In this document: one piece after another, positions 24,684 to 34,203 of the stretch | Numbering within the stretch: the first letter of the stretch is position 1 | Layout: each line of letters starts with the position of its first letter | NCBI GenBank assembly: GCA_025699005.1 | Contig: JAILWI010000001.1 | Coordinates: 906,908 to 970,907 of the forward strand | Source of the DNA: Chloroflexota bacterium | GTDB taxonomy: Bacteria > Chloroflexota > Limnocylindria > QHBO01 | Direction: 5' to 3' | DNA length: 64,000 nt | Notes under the pieces: generated by a model | Told to the model about the DNA's origin: nothing | Seen by the model: only the letters and a program-made list of their open reading frames with translations | Database searches by the model: none | Translations under genes and position numbers: made by a program

Positions 24684-26638
24684 CCCGCGATTCCTCTGAC
24701 GACCCCGGATCTTCTGCCGCGAAGGGGAAGACCACCGCAGCGTTCGAGCCGCTCACGCTTCCGGTGGAGCAGCGCGCGTCGAGCGTCGTCGACCTGATCC
24801 ATCGGGCCGTGGTGGAGCACGGACCGAAGGAGGCGCTGCGCTGGAAGCTGCCGCGCACCCGCCGCCAGGCACGCGACGGCGTCGCCGAAGCCGATGAGCA
24901 GGCGATCTGGCGCTCGACGACGTACGCCGAGACCTGGCGCTGGATCCGGGACGTGGCCCTGGCGCTCCGCCAGCTCGGCATCCGGCGAGGCGACCACGTG
25001 TGCATCGTCAGCCGCACCCGGCCCGCCTGGCTCGTCGCCGACCTCGCCAGCATGTCGCTCGGGGCCGTCAGCTGTCCGATCTACCCGTCCTCGGAGGCGA
25101 GCCAGGCGGCGTTCATCATCAACAACGTCGGCGCCAAGCTCATCTTCGTCGAGAATGCCCAGCAGGCTGCCAAGATCGAGTCGATCCGAGCCGAGTGCCC
25201 CACGATCGAGACGATCGTCGCGTTCGACGACCGAGAGAAGCTCGCCGACGGCGTCGTGAGCTTCGACGACATGTTCGAGAACGCCGCCGAGTCGCGCCCG
25301 GACGAAGAGGCGGAGTGGGACCGCGAGTGGCGCAGCCTGAGCCGCGATGACGTCGCCACCATCATCCATACCTCGGGCACCACCGCCAACCCGAAGGGCG
25401 CGATCCTCACGCACGGCAACCTCGTGTTCAACTACGAGGCGGTCACCCAGGTCGTCGACTTCACGCCGGACGACCTCTTCCTGTCCTGGCTGCCCCTCAG
25501 CCACATCTACGAGCGGGTTGCCGGCATGGTGGTGCCCCTCGGCCGCGGATGCGGCATCGCCTACGCCGAGCCGATCGTCGAGCGCCTGCCGGCCAACATG
25601 GCGGAGGTCCGCCCGACCGTTATGGTGGCGGTGCCGCGCCTCTACGAGCGTGTCTACGCGCGGGTCCTCGCCGCGGTCGAGAGCGGTCCGCCGATCCGAC
25701 AGCGGATCTTCCACTGGGCGGCCGGCCTGGGAGCCAAGAAGTACGCGAACCATCTCGCCGGGCGCGGCAACTCGCCGTGGCTGAGCCTGCAGCTGAAGAT
25801 CGCGGACCGCCTCGTCTACGAGAAGATCCGGGCTCGGACCGGCGGGCGAGTGCGCTACTTCGTGTCCGGCTCGGCGCCGCTGTCGGGGGAGATCGGCGAG
25901 TTCTTCTACGGCCTGGGAATGCTCGTGCTCGAGGGCTACGGCCTGACCGAGACCTCCCCGTTCGTCTCGATCAACCGACCCGAGACCTTCAAGTTCGGCA
26001 CGGTCGGGCAGCCCGCGCCGGACACCGAGGTGAAGATCAATCCGGCGACCGGCGAGATCATGGTCCGCGGCCCGCAGATCATGCGGGGCTACCTCAACGC
26101 CCCGGAGGACACCGCGGCAGCGATCGAGCCGGACGGCTGGTTCCACACCGGCGACATCGGGGAGCTGGACGAGGCAGGACGCATCCGCATCACGGACCGG
26201 CTGAAGAACATCATCGTGCTCGGCAACGGCAAGAACGTCTCGCCGGCGCCGATGGAGGCAGCGCTCTACACCTCGCCGCTCATCTCCCAGGCCGTCGTCC
26301 TCGGGGATCGCCAGAACTACACCGGCGTTCTCATCGCCCCGGACTTCGAGGAGCTCGAGCGTTGGGCGGCGGCGAACGGCATCACGGAGATGCCCCCGGA
26401 GCAGCTGGTGGAGCAGAAGGCCGTCCAGAAGCTGTACGACGGAGAGGTGAAGCGCGCGCTGGCGAACTTCGGTGCACACGAGCGGCCGCGGCGGACCGCG
26501 CTGCTGCCGCGCCTGCTCTCCGAGGAGGAGGGGGAGCTGACGCCGTCGCTGAAGACGAAGAAGCGGATCGTCATCGAGAAGTGGCCGGACAAGGTCGCCT
26601 ACCTCTTCGACGAAAAGGGCGGCGACGCCGCGGGCTGA
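24680..26638 (+). CDS. Long-chain fatty acid-CoA ligase (AMP-forming)
   Basis: The enzyme activates fatty acids as acyl-adenylates and then acyl-CoA. In 652 residues the core motifs are TIIHTSGTTANPKGAILTHG (P-loop), GYGLTETSPF, WFHTGDIGELDEAGRI and RLKNIIVLGNGKNVSP. The long form with an inserted helical region around residues 320-385 is that of FadD15-like and eukaryote-like long-chain ligases. ATG overlaps the stop of the acyl-CoA dehydrogenase gene by four bases. It feeds the pathway of its neighbours. Confidence 0.95.
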   Translation: MTRDSSDDPGSSAAKGKTTAAFEPLTLPVEQRASSVVDLIHRAVVEHGPKEALRWKLPRTRRQARDGVAEADEQAIWRSTTYAETWRWIRDVALALRQLGIRRGDHVCIVSRTRPAWLVADLASMSLGAVSCPIYPSSEASQAAFIINNVGAKLIFVENAQQAAKIESIRAECPTIETIVAFDDREKLADGVVSFDDMFENAAESRPDEEAEWDREWRSLSRDDVATIIHTSGTTANPKGAILTHGNLVFNYEAVTQVVDFTPDDLFLSWLPLSHIYERVAGMVVPLGRGCGIAYAEPIVERLPANMAEVRPTVMVAVPRLYERVYARVLAAVESGPPIRQRIFHWAAGLGAKKYANHLAGRGNSPWLSLQLKIADRLVYEKIRARTGGRVRYFVSGSAPLSGEIGEFFYGLGMLVLEGYGLTETSPFVSINRPETFKFGTVGQPAPDTEVKINPATGEIMVRGPQIMRGYLNAPEDTAAAIEPDGWFHTGDIGELDEAGRIRITDRLKNIIVLGNGKNVSPAPMEAALYTSPLISQAVVLGDRQNYTGVLIAPDFEELERWAAANGITEMPPEQLVEQKAVQKLYDGEVKRALANFGAHERPRRTALLPRLLSEEEGELTPSLKTKKRIVIEKWPDKVAYLFDEKGGDAAG

Positions 26639-26674
26639 CCGGCCACGGAATCCTGCGCTCACGTCGCCGCGGAG

Positions 26675-26680
26675 TACCAT
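26675..26680 (+). promoter_or_regulatory. -10 hexamer TACCAT, leaderless start
   Basis: TACCAT lies seven bases before ATG 26688 of the thiolase gene and overlaps an alternative ATG at 26679, so it also helps to choose the start. Confidence 0.35.
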
Positions 26681-26687
26681 GGCCGGC

Positions 26688-27863
26688 ATGAGTGACGTCT
26701 ACATCCTCTCCGCCGCGCGCACCCCCATCGGCAAGTTCGGCGGAGCCCTTTCCACCACCCCGGCAACCGAGCTGGGCGCGGTCGCCATCCGCGCGGCCGT
26801 CGAGCGTGCGGGCGTGGCCCCGGAGCACATCGACGAGGCGATCATCGGCCAGGTGCTCCAGGCGGGTGCAGGCCAGGCACCGGCGCGGCAGGCGGCCCTC
26901 AAGGCGGGATTGCCGGAGGGCGTGAGCGCGACCACGATCAACAAGGTCTGCGGCTCCGGCCTCAAGGCGGTGATGATGGGCGCATCGGCGATTCGTGCCG
27001 GCGACGCGAGCGTGATCGTGGCGGGCGGGATGGAGAGCATGAACATGGCACCGTATCTCCTGCCGCAGGCACGAACCGGGTACCGGCTGGGCGACGGCAA
27101 GGTCGTCGACGCCACCGTCCACGACGGCCTGTGGTGCTCGACCTGCAACGTGCACATGGGCATGCACGCCGAGCGCGTGGCGGCCAAGCACGACGTCAGC
27201 CGCGAGGCACAGGACGAGTTCGCGCTCCGCTCGCATCGCAACGCGATCGCGGCCCAGGAGGCCGGCCGCTTCGACGACGAGATGGTCTCCGTGACGGTCC
27301 GCGGCAAGAAGGGCGACACCGTCGTCAGCGCCGACGAGGCGCCACGCTCCGACACGACGCTCGAGGCTCTTGCGAAGCTGAACCCCGCCTTTCAGCCCGA
27401 TGGTGGCTCGGTCACCGCCGGCAATGCACCGGGTATCACCGACGGCGCGGCCGCGCTCGTGATCGCGGGCGAGGATGCGCTCGACGGCGCCACGCCGATG
27501 GCTCGCATCACCGGCTACGCCCAGGCCGATGTCGCGCCGGAGTGGCTGTTCGAGGCGCCGATCCACGGCGTCCGCCGCCTGATCGAGCGGGTCGGCGGCA
27601 GCGTGGACGACTTCGACCTCATCGAGATCAACGAGGCGTTCGCGGCACAGGTCCTCGCCGACGGCAACGAGCTGGGATTCGACTGGGACAAGGTGAACGT
27701 CAACGGCGGGGCGATCGCGCTCGGTCATCCGATCGGCGCATCCGGTGCGCGGGTCTTGACGACGCTCCTCCACGAGCTCCGGCGCCGCGGCGGTGGCAGG
27801 GGTCTCGCAACCCTCTGCCTCGGCGGCGGGGGAGCGGTGGCGATGGCGGTCGAAACCGTCTGA
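26688..27863 (+). CDS. Acetyl-CoA acetyltransferase (thiolase)
   Basis: Thiolase cleaves or forms acetoacetyl-CoA and closes the beta-oxidation set of this locus. With the start at ATG 26688 the protein begins [18 protein letters not shown], as family members do. The nucleophilic Cys88 is in [12 protein letters not shown], the His loop is [16 protein letters not shown] and the second Cys is in [13 protein letters not shown]. The usual C-terminal order and 391-residue length are kept. Use in ketone-body or polyhydroxyalkanoate routes cannot be excluded. Confidence 0.96.
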   Translation: MSDVYILSAARTPIGKFGGALSTTPATELGAVAIRAAVERAGVAPEHIDEAIIGQVLQAGAGQAPARQAALKAGLPEGVSATTINKVCGSGLKAVMMGASAIRAGDASVIVAGGMESMNMAPYLLPQARTGYRLGDGKVVDATVHDGLWCSTCNVHMGMHAERVAAKHDVSREAQDEFALRSHRNAIAAQEAGRFDDEMVSVTVRGKKGDTVVSADEAPRSDTTLEALAKLNPAFQPDGGSVTAGNAPGITDGAAALVIAGEDALDGATPMARITGYAQADVAPEWLFEAPIHGVRRLIERVGGSVDDFDLIEINEAFAAQVLADGNELGFDWDKVNVNGGAIALGHPIGASGARVLTTLLHELRRRGGGRGLATLCLGGGGAVAMAVETV

Positions 27864-27872
27864 CCTGGGCGG

Positions 27873-30212
27873 TCAGCGACCCGCGTCCGTCAGGGCCGCG
27901 TCCAGCGCCTCGACGATGAGGGTCGCCTCCGCGGGCCGGATGGCAAGCGGTGGGCGGATCTTCAGGGTGTTTCCCGCGCGGCCGGTCGTTCCGATCAGCA
28001 CCCCTCGCTCCCGCATCGCCTCTCGCACGCGGCTCGCGAGCTCACGGTCCGCCTCCCGTGACTCGACATCGCCGATGAGCTCGACGCCGGTCATCAGCCC
28101 GCGACCACGGACGTCGCCGATCGCCGGATGCCGATCGACGAGGCGCTCGAGCTCGGACCGCAGCCGGGTGCCGACGGTGCCGGCGTGCGCCACGAGCCCC
28201 TCGTCCTCGATGACGTCGAGCACCGCGAGAGCGGCAGCGCAGGCGACCGGGTTGCCGCCGAAGGTCGAGAAGAACGTCGTTGTCGCTCCGAAGCGATCGA
28301 CGATCTCCGAGCGGGTCACGACCGCGGCGATCGGATGGCCATTGCCCATCGGCTTGCCGAGCGTCACGATGTCGGGCGTCACGCCCCAGCGGCTGAAGCC
28401 CCACAGCTCTCCGGTCCGGCCGTATCCGGACTGGACCTCGTCGGCGATGAGCAGGGCGCCGGCGTCCCGGGCCGTGCCGATGAGGGCGGCCACGACCCCC
28501 GGCGCCGGTACGAAGATCCCGTCGGCCGTGAAGGTCGAGTCGACGAAGAGCGCCGCGGGACGGCGGCCCCGTTCGGTCAGGCGCTCCACCGCCCTGAGCA
28601 TCTCGTTCCGGCCCACGGACTCGGCGTCCGCTGCATCGGCGTAGGGCCCGCGGTAGGTGTTCGGCGCGGGGTAGGGCTCGGCAGCGTCCGGCTGGGATCC
28701 GTTCGGCCATTCGGACGGAGAGAAGTCGGCGATGGCGTGGGTGACGCCGTGATACCCCCAGTCGCTCACGATCCCCGTGTCGCCACCGGTGACCGTCGTT
28801 GCGAGGCGCCAGGCGAGGTCGTTCGCCTCCGACCCCGAGTTCACGAACAGCACCGTGTCGAGCCCGTCCGGCATCGTCGCCACCAGGCGCTCGGCAAGGG
28901 TCACGACGTGCTCGTGGAGGTAGCGCGTGTTCGTGTTGAGGGTGGCCGCCTGGCGGGCGATGGCGTCGACGACTCGCGGGTGTGCATGCCCGACCACCGG
29001 CACGTTGTTGTAGGCGTCCAGGTACCCGCGGCCGGCGGTGTCGTACATCCACGCGCCTTCGCCACGCACGAGGTGGAGCGGACGCCGATAGGTGAGCGGT
29101 TCGAGCGCGCTGCCGAGCACGCGCGTGCGCCGCGCGATGAGCTCGTCCTCTCCGGGGGCCGCCACGGGCGTCGACCTCATCACCGGCACGGACCGCGCGG
29201 CTCCGGCCAGGCGCCGGCTCGCCACGTCCCATCCGACCTCCTCCAGCTGGCGGAGCAGCTGCCAGGCCGGCTCGGACCAGCCGCGGATGTAGGCGTTGTC
29301 GGGGTACTGGCGGGTCCGCACCTCGGAGATGAGGATGGTCTGGGCCATCCGACCCGCAAGGAGGTCGCCGAGCAGCTCTCGCTCGGCCTCCTCGAGCGGC
29401 AGGAGCGCGGTGTACCCGGACAGGAACGCGGCAGCGACCTCGAAGATGTCCCGGCGATCGCGGACCAGGGACTGGATCGTGGCCGGCACGTCGAGCACGA
29501 GGGCCGTGTGGGCCATGTCGCCGAAGTCGATGATGCCGCTGACGGAGCCGTCCGCGTCGAGGAGGAGGTTGTCCAGGGTCACGTCGTTGTGGATCACCTG
29601 CGCCCGGAGGGTGGGGAGCGCGGGCACGACGGACGCGCGGAAACGGTCGAGCACCGTCTCGAGCAGCCGGCGTCGGTCCGGATCGGCAACGAGCTCCGCG
29701 TGGGGCATCAGTGCCGGCAGCTCCTTCTGGTCCCACCAGATCGATCGGCCGGCGGCGGGGTGGAAGAAGCCGCGCAGCGCGAGGGCAAGGCGCGCCACCG
29801 CCTCGCCGATGCCACGGAGCCCGGCCGGATCCAGCCCGGTGGGGTCCGCCGTGCGGCCCGGGAGCAGTGGAATCAGCCGCACGAGGTGCTCGGTCCCGCT
29901 CACGTCGACCCGCGTGATCGGCGCTCCATCGGCCGATCGGCGGGCGAGGGGAACCGGCAGCGACGGATCGATCCTCGCGACATGCTCGACCGCGCGCACC
30001 TCCATGTCGATGACGGCCGGGTCCTCCGCACGATTGGAGACCTTGAGCACCCACGCACTTCCGTCGTCGGCCGCGATGGCGAAGTTCTGATCCCGCTCGC
30101 TGACCAGCGGGCGAGCCGACCCGTCCACGCCGAAACGGTCATGCGCGATCCGCTCCGCGTCGGCCGTCGTCAGGTCCGGGGGCTGGGCGTCGAGGACATG
30201 GGTGGTGGCCAT
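27873..30212 (-). CDS. Fusion of APH-like kinase and class III PLP phospholyase/aminotransferase
   Basis: The 779-residue protein has two domains. Residues 1-340 are an aminoglycoside-phosphotransferase-like kinase with [14 protein letters not shown] (catalytic loop) and GIIDFGDM (metal-binding Asp). Residues about 365-775 are a class III PLP enzyme with [44 protein letters not shown] and the PLP Lys620 in [13 protein letters not shown]. In animals the same two activities are separate: hydroxylysine kinase and the AGXT2L-type phospholyases for phosphohydroxylysine or phosphoethanolamine. I infer phosphorylation of an amino alcohol or hydroxy amino acid, then elimination of phosphate and ammonia in one polypeptide. 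TACGAT is 7 bases before the ATG. Confidence 0.9.
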   Translation of the reverse strand: MATTHVLDAQPPDLTTADAERIAHDRFGVDGSARPLVSERDQNFAIAADDGSAWVLKVSNRAEDPAVIDMEVRAVEHVARIDPSLPVPLARRSADGAPITRVDVSGTEHLVRLIPLLPGRTADPTGLDPAGLRGIGEAVARLALALRGFFHPAAGRSIWWDQKELPALMPHAELVADPDRRRLLETVLDRFRASVVPALPTLRAQVIHNDVTLDNLLLDADGSVSGIIDFGDMAHTALVLDVPATIQSLVRDRRDIFEVAAAFLSGYTALLPLEEAERELLGDLLAGRMAQTILISEVRTRQYPDNAYIRGWSEPAWQLLRQLEEVGWDVASRRLAGAARSVPVMRSTPVAAPGEDELIARRTRVLGSALEPLTYRRPLHLVRGEGAWMYDTAGRGYLDAYNNVPVVGHAHPRVVDAIARQAATLNTNTRYLHEHVVTLAERLVATMPDGLDTVLFVNSGSEANDLAWRLATTVTGGDTGIVSDWGYHGVTHAIADFSPSEWPNGSQPDAAEPYPAPNTYRGPYADAADAESVGRNEMLRAVERLTERGRRPAALFVDSTFTADGIFVPAPGVVAALIGTARDAGALLIADEVQSGYGRTGELWGFSRWGVTPDIVTLGKPMGNGHPIAAVVTRSEIVDRFGATTTFFSTFGGNPVACAAALAVLDVIEDEGLVAHAGTVGTRLRSELERLVDRHPAIGDVRGRGLMTGVELIGDVESREADRELASRVREAMRERGVLIGTTGRAGNTLKIRPPLAIRPAEATLIVEALDAALTDAGR

Positions 30213-30219
30213 CGGCGCG

Positions 30220-30225
30220 ATCGTA
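30220..30225 (-). promoter_or_regulatory. -10 hexamer TACGAT, leaderless start
   Basis: On the minus strand TACGAT lies seven bases before the ATG at 30212 of the kinase/phospholyase fusion. Confidence 0.4.
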
Positions 30226-30274
30226 CGCCGACGAGCACGTGCGGAGTCAGTCGAGACGCCGCAATTGGCCCCGG

Positions 30275-30703
30275 CTACGGCTCGACGGTTACGGCGCCTC
30301 GCATGCCGGCTTCGTAGTGCCCGTCAACGTGGCACGCGATCTCCAGCTCACCCGCTTCGGCGAACGTGTAGACGAGCTCCTTGCTCTCGCCCGGCGCGAG
30401 ACCGATTGCTCCCTCTTCGTCGTGCATGATCCCCTCACCCGACATCATCTCCTCGGCGTGATGTGCCTGCTCATCTGAGTCGCCGATAACGAACTCGTGA
30501 TCAAGTGCGGTCGGATTTGAGACCGTGAACCGCACGGTCTCACCCTCTCGGACCGCGATGCTGTCCGGATCGAAGCGCAGATCGTCGGTCATGACGACGT
30601 CAACCCGACGCGGGGCGTCGACGGTACCGGCTTCGGAGGCGCAGGCGCTCATGATCAGCGCACCCGCCGCCAGGAACAGGAGGAGGCGGCTCATGGTTCT
30701 CAT
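30275..30703 (-). CDS. Cupredoxin (plastocyanin-like) lipoprotein
   Basis: The 142-residue exported protein starts with a signal peptide and lipobox LIMSACAS, so it should be lipid-anchored outside the membrane. The fold is a small blue copper domain with likely ligands His in ALDHEFVIGD and the Cys-x-x-x-x-x-His pattern ACHVDGHYEAGM with a Met, giving the usual His2-Cys-Met type 1 site. A Met/His-rich loop (AHHAEEMMSGEGIMHDEEG) between strands could bind extra copper. It may carry electrons or buffer copper. ATG 30703 was chosen; ATG 30694 is possible. A CACAAT box at 30710-30715 lies 6 bases before it. Confidence 0.88.
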   Translation of the reverse strand: MRTMSRLLLFLAAGALIMSACASEAGTVDAPRRVDVVMTDDLRFDPDSIAVREGETVRFTVSNPTALDHEFVIGDSDEQAHHAEEMMSGEGIMHDEEGAIGLAPGESKELVYTFAEAGELEIACHVDGHYEAGMRGAVTVEP

Positions 30704-30709
30704 GCATCC

Positions 30710-30715
30710 ATTGTG
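30710..30715 (-). promoter_or_regulatory. Possible -10 (CACAAT) of the cupredoxin gene
   Basis: On the minus strand CACAAT lies six bases before ATG 30703, matching the leaderless spacing of other genes though with C for the first T. Confidence 0.3.
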
Positions 30716-30850
30716 AGTTGTGCGGCGAGGCCGAAACCTGCCATCGGTCCTGAAATCCGCAGGCCGTTGTACCTCGCGTCCCCGCCGCGCGCCCGAGACT
30801 GCGAACTCCAACGGCGGATCAGCTCCGGCCTTCTGGCAGCGCTCGTGCGC

Positions 30851-30856
30851 TAGAAT
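30851..30856 (+). promoter_or_regulatory. -10 hexamer TAGAAT before the intact glutamate dehydrogenase
   Basis: TAGAAT in a GCTAGAAT context lies about 100 bases before ATG 30955. The 250-base gap between the cupredoxin and dehydrogenase genes shows nothing else that I can name except a purine-rich ACAGGAGG patch at about 30932-30938. Confidence 0.42.
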
Positions 30857-30954
30857 CGGCAACCGTCACCCCGTGGCCGGCCTGCTTCCGCTTTCGAACC
30901 ATGCGTGCAGAGGCGCCGGCCGCGACTGCATACAGGAGGCACTCAGCGCACCTG

Positions 30955-32223
30955 ATGGCCAGCCAGAACCCGGTGGCGGAGGCTCCGAACATCTGGGCCG
31001 TCGCCCAGTCCCAGTTCGACCACGCCGCCGACAAGCTCTCCCTCGACGACGGCATGCGGCGCGTCCTGCGAGTCCCCCAGCGCGAGCTCACCGTGAACTT
31101 CCCCGTGACCATGGACGATGGCAGCGTCGCCGTCTTCACCGGTCACCGCGTCCAGCACAACGTGAGCCGCGGTCCCGGCAAGGGCGGCATCCGCTACCAC
31201 CAGGACGTGACCCTGGACGAGGTGCGGGCGCTGGCCATGTGGATGAGCTGGAAGTGCGCCTGCGTGAACATCCCGTACGGTGGTGCCAAGGGCGGCGTCG
31301 TGGTCGACCCGAAGAAGCTGTCGATCCGCGAGGTGGAGGGCCTGACTCGGCGCTTCACGACCGAGATCAGCCCGCTCATCGGTCCCGACCGGGACATTCC
31401 GGCGCCGGACGTGAATACGAACGCCCAGACGATGGCTTGGATCATGGACACCTACTCCATGCATCACGGCTACACGATCGCCGGGGTGGTCACCGGGAAG
31501 CCGATCTCCATCGGCGGCTCACTCGGCCGCAACGAGGCGACCGCCCGCGGTGCCGTGTTCACCCTGCTGCAGGCTTCGAAGGCGCTCGATGTCCCGCTCG
31601 TCGGCGCACGGGTGGCGATCCAGGGCTACGGCAACGCCGGCAGCATCGCCGCCACGCTCCTCGCCGACGAGGGCGCGAAGATCGTGGCCGTCAGCGACTC
31701 GACCGGCGGAATCCACAACGCGGCCGGCCTGGATCCGGCGAAGGTCAGCTCCTGGAAGCAGGAGCACGGGACCGTCGTCGGCTTCCCGGGCTCGGACGAG
31801 ATCTCGAACCGCGAGATTCTCGAGGTCGACTGCGACATCCTCGTCCCGGCGGCGCTCGAGAACCAGATCACGAAGCAGAACGCGCCGAACATCAAGGCGA
31901 AGATCATCGCGGAGGCGGCGAACGGTCCGACCACGCCCGAGGCCGACGAGATCCTCTACGACCGGGGCGTGTTCCTCATCCCGGACATCCTCTGCAATGC
32001 CGGCGGCGTGACCGTCTCCTACTTCGAGTGGGTGCAGGACATGCAGAGCTTCTTCTGGACCGAGGAGCGTATCAACGAGAGCCTCAAGGAGATCATGGAC
32101 CGCGCCTTCGAGTCGGTGCACGCCATGAGCGAGCGGCACGAGGTCGACATGCGGACCGCCGCTTACATGGTGGCCGTGGCCCGTGTGGCCGAGGCGACCA
32201 CCTTGCGCGGGCTCTATCCGTAG
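30955..32223 (+). CDS. Glutamate dehydrogenase (Glu/Leu/Phe/Val family), intact active site
   Basis: The enzyme interconverts glutamate and 2-oxoglutarate plus ammonia. In 422 residues all three active-site lysines are present: Lys76 (GPGKGGIRYH), Lys100 (MSWKCACV) and Lys112 (YGGAKGGVVV). DIPAPDVNT, the Rossmann motif AIQGYGNAGS, PAALENQIT and NAGGVTVSYFEW are also intact. ATG 30955 gives a typical start (MASQNP); an upstream ATG at 30901 in the same frame is less likely. Cofactor preference is not certain. The paralogue at 3603-4862 lacks two of the lysines. Confidence 0.96.
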   Translation: MASQNPVAEAPNIWAVAQSQFDHAADKLSLDDGMRRVLRVPQRELTVNFPVTMDDGSVAVFTGHRVQHNVSRGPGKGGIRYHQDVTLDEVRALAMWMSWKCACVNIPYGGAKGGVVVDPKKLSIREVEGLTRRFTTEISPLIGPDRDIPAPDVNTNAQTMAWIMDTYSMHHGYTIAGVVTGKPISIGGSLGRNEATARGAVFTLLQASKALDVPLVGARVAIQGYGNAGSIAATLLADEGAKIVAVSDSTGGIHNAAGLDPAKVSSWKQEHGTVVGFPGSDEISNREILEVDCDILVPAALENQITKQNAPNIKAKIIAEAANGPTTPEADEILYDRGVFLIPDILCNAGGVTVSYFEWVQDMQSFFWTEERINESLKEIMDRAFESVHAMSERHEVDMRTAAYMVAVARVAEATTLRGLYP

Positions 32224-32235
32224 GACCACCATGGG

Positions 32236-32280
32236 CCGATGCCGGCGCCGCGCAGCCGCGCGGCGCCGGGTTCGCATCGG
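32236..32280 (+). terminator. Very stable hairpin after the dehydrogenase gene
   Basis: CCGGCGCCGCG (32242-32252) pairs perfectly with CGCGGCGCCGG (32259-32269), and an outer CCGATG/CATCGG pair (32236-32241 / 32275-32280) extends it. It lies 12 bases after the stop. Without a T-run it may terminate weakly or stabilise the mRNA 3' end before the next gene. Confidence 0.55.
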
Positions 32281-32303
32281 CGCAGCCAGGAGAGGACCAT
32301 CCC

Positions 32304-32909
32304 ATGCTCGATCACGAAGAGCGATTCCTGTTCCGGGAGGAGATCCACAACCTGGCGAACGCCCTCGCCGATCCGGGCCAGCTCGACAACGTCGAGGACC
32401 TGCTCGCCGAGGTCACCACCAGTCCGCGTTTCGATGCGGACGTCTTCACACTCGAGCGCTCGCTGCAGGTCATGCTCGGTGGGCGCGCGGGCTCGACCCT
32501 GGTCGGGCTGCTGACCGTCGATCGGGCCGTGTTCGACGAGCTCGGTGAGATGGGCCTGCCGCCCGAGGTCCACGAGCGGCTCGTCAGCTGGCGGGCGCGC
32601 TTCGGGCTCGTCATCGACAACGCCCTGAACTTCCTCAACAACCCCGACGGCATCCAGGGCCACAACTTCGGCACGCAGCTCATGCACACCGAGTCCGGCC
32701 TCACGCTCCAGGGACGCCTGACGCTGGTGCGCTACAACAACGAGCCACAGTTCTTCATAGCCGATGCGGACGTCCTGTTGAGCGTCGCCGCCGACATGCT
32801 CGAGCGTCTCGGCGAGCATCTCGAGCCGGACATGGTGGACGCGGAGCTCGTCGGCCGGCTCCGCGAGGGTGTCGAGCTCGTCGAGCGGCGATCGAAGAGC
32901 CGCTCGTAG
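32304..32909 (+). CDS. Hypothetical protein, 201 aa
   Basis: I do not recognise the family. The protein has no signal peptide or membrane helix. The N-terminal part is helical and acidic (HEERFLFREEIHNLANALAD), with a central LINDALNFLNNP-like segment read as GLVIDNALNFLNNPDGIQG and a C-terminal LADADVLLSVAADMLERL-type helix region. An AGGAGAGGA Shine-Dalgarno is at 32288-32296. It sits between the intact glutamate dehydrogenase and the DRTGG ATPase, with 25 bases to the latter, so it probably shares an operon with it. Confidence 0.7.
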   Translation: MLDHEERFLFREEIHNLANALADPGQLDNVEDLLAEVTTSPRFDADVFTLERSLQVMLGGRAGSTLVGLLTVDRAVFDELGEMGLPPEVHERLVSWRARFGLVIDNALNFLNNPDGIQGHNFGTQLMHTESGLTLQGRLTLVRYNNEPQFFIADADVLLSVAADMLERLGEHLEPDMVDAELVGRLREGVELVERRSKSRS

Positions 32910-32934
32910 CCGCGTCCCCGATCGGGAGCGTGCC

Positions 32935-34044
32935 ATGACCGCACGCGTCTTCCTGGCCGCCACCGGTCAGAACCGGGGCAAGACGACGACGAGCCTCGGG
33001 CTCATCGCCGCCATCCGCGAGCGAGGGCTGGCCCTGGGCTTCCTCAAGCCGGTCGGGCAGCGCTACCTCGTCGTGGAGGGGACGCGCGCGGACGAGGACG
33101 CCGTCCTCATGAAGGAGGTCTACCGGCTGCCCGACGCGCTGAACGACATGTCGCCGGTGACGCTGCCGCGCCGGTTCACCACCGACTTCATTCTCGGGCG
33201 CGTCACCGACGACCTCGAGGCACAGGTGAGGCACGCCTATGACCGCGTCGCCCATGACAAGGACCTCGTCGTCATCGAGGGCACCGGACACGCCGGGGTC
33301 GGCGCCGTCGTCGGCCTGTCCAATGCCCGCGCCGCGGCCATGCTCGATGCGCCGGTCATCATCGTGAGCGAGGGCGGCGTGGGCCGGCCGATCGACGAGA
33401 TCGTGCTGAATCGGGCGCTCTTCGCGTCGCACGGCGTGACGGTCCTCGGGGCCGTCGTGAACAAGGTGGACGTCGTCTCCCATCCGCAGCTGCCCGAGGT
33501 CCTGCGTCGCGGGCTCGCGCAGCACGGGATCGACCTGCTCGGCTGCATCCCGTACTCGGAGTTCCTGGCCAACCCCTCGCTCGAGCTCATCGCGACCCAC
33601 CTCGATGGCGAGCTGCTGTCCGGCCGTGCCGAGCCCGGTCGGACGATCGGCCACGTCGCGATCGGGGCCATGCAGTCCGAGCACGCCGTGGAGCACCTGG
33701 AGGACCGGACCCTCCTTATCACACCGGGAGACCGCGAGGATCTCCTGCGCGCCGCTCTCGAGGCGAATGCCGAGGCGGTTGGCCTCCCGCTCGTCAGCGG
33801 CATCGTGCTGACCGGCGGCTACCGACCGTCGGACGGCCTGCTCGCCACGCTCCGATCGGAGGACATGTTCGCGTACCTCGTCCCGACCGACACCTACCGC
33901 ACGGCACAGGCGGTGGACGAGATCCTCGTCAAGACGCACGCCACCGACCGGGAGAAGATCGCGACGATCATCGACCTCGTCGGTGGCGCCCTGGACGTCG
34001 ATGGGCTGCTCGAGCGGCTCGGGTCGCGAGCGCCCCGGACATGA
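32935..34044 (+). CDS. P-loop ATPase with DRTGG domain (Pta N-terminal-like), stand-alone
   Basis: The 369-residue protein matches the N-terminal half of long phosphotransacetylases: an AAA_26/dethiobiotin-synthase-like domain (FLAATGQNRGKTTTSLGL, LVVIEGTGHAGVG, APVIIVSEGGVG, GAVVNKVDV) and a DRTGG domain (IGAMQSEHAVEHL, TLLITPGDREDLLRAAL, GIVLTGGYRPSDGLLATL). The catalytic phosphotransacetylase domain is missing. In Pta this part senses metabolites and controls oligomer state, so a free-standing copy is probably a regulator. The 10-bp hairpin directly after the stop suggests that the operon ends here. Confidence 0.88.
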   Translation: MTARVFLAATGQNRGKTTTSLGLIAAIRERGLALGFLKPVGQRYLVVEGTRADEDAVLMKEVYRLPDALNDMSPVTLPRRFTTDFILGRVTDDLEAQVRHAYDRVAHDKDLVVIEGTGHAGVGAVVGLSNARAAAMLDAPVIIVSEGGVGRPIDEIVLNRALFASHGVTVLGAVVNKVDVVSHPQLPEVLRRGLAQHGIDLLGCIPYSEFLANPSLELIATHLDGELLSGRAEPGRTIGHVAIGAMQSEHAVEHLEDRTLLITPGDREDLLRAALEANAEAVGLPLVSGIVLTGGYRPSDGLLATLRSEDMFAYLVPTDTYRTAQAVDEILVKTHATDREKIATIIDLVGGALDVDGLLERLGSRAPRT

Positions 34045-34048
34045 CGAA

Positions 34049-34081
34049 GGGAGGCCGGACGTGGGCACCCGCCGGCCTCCC
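34049..34081 (+). terminator. Hairpin terminator after the DRTGG ATPase gene
   Basis: GGGAGGCCGG (34049-34058) pairs perfectly with CCGGCCTCCC (34072-34081), loop of 13 bases, starting five bases after the stop. There is no T-run. The remaining 120 bases up to the convergent gene hold nothing that I recognise. Confidence 0.6.
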
Positions 34082-34203
34082 ATGCACCGGCGTCGCAACA
34101 CGGCCGTGGGGCCAGGCGTCGCTGGTGACGAGCCTCATGTTACGGTCGGGGCCGAGGACCGCACTAGTACTTCCGTCGGGGCTCGACCAGCGTCGAACCC
34201 GCC

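Noticed and set aside
24605..26689. 694-residue minus-strand frame opposite the acyl-CoA ligase
   Set aside because: No motif, Arg/Asp/Leu-rich shadow composition; ligase on the plus strand is certain.
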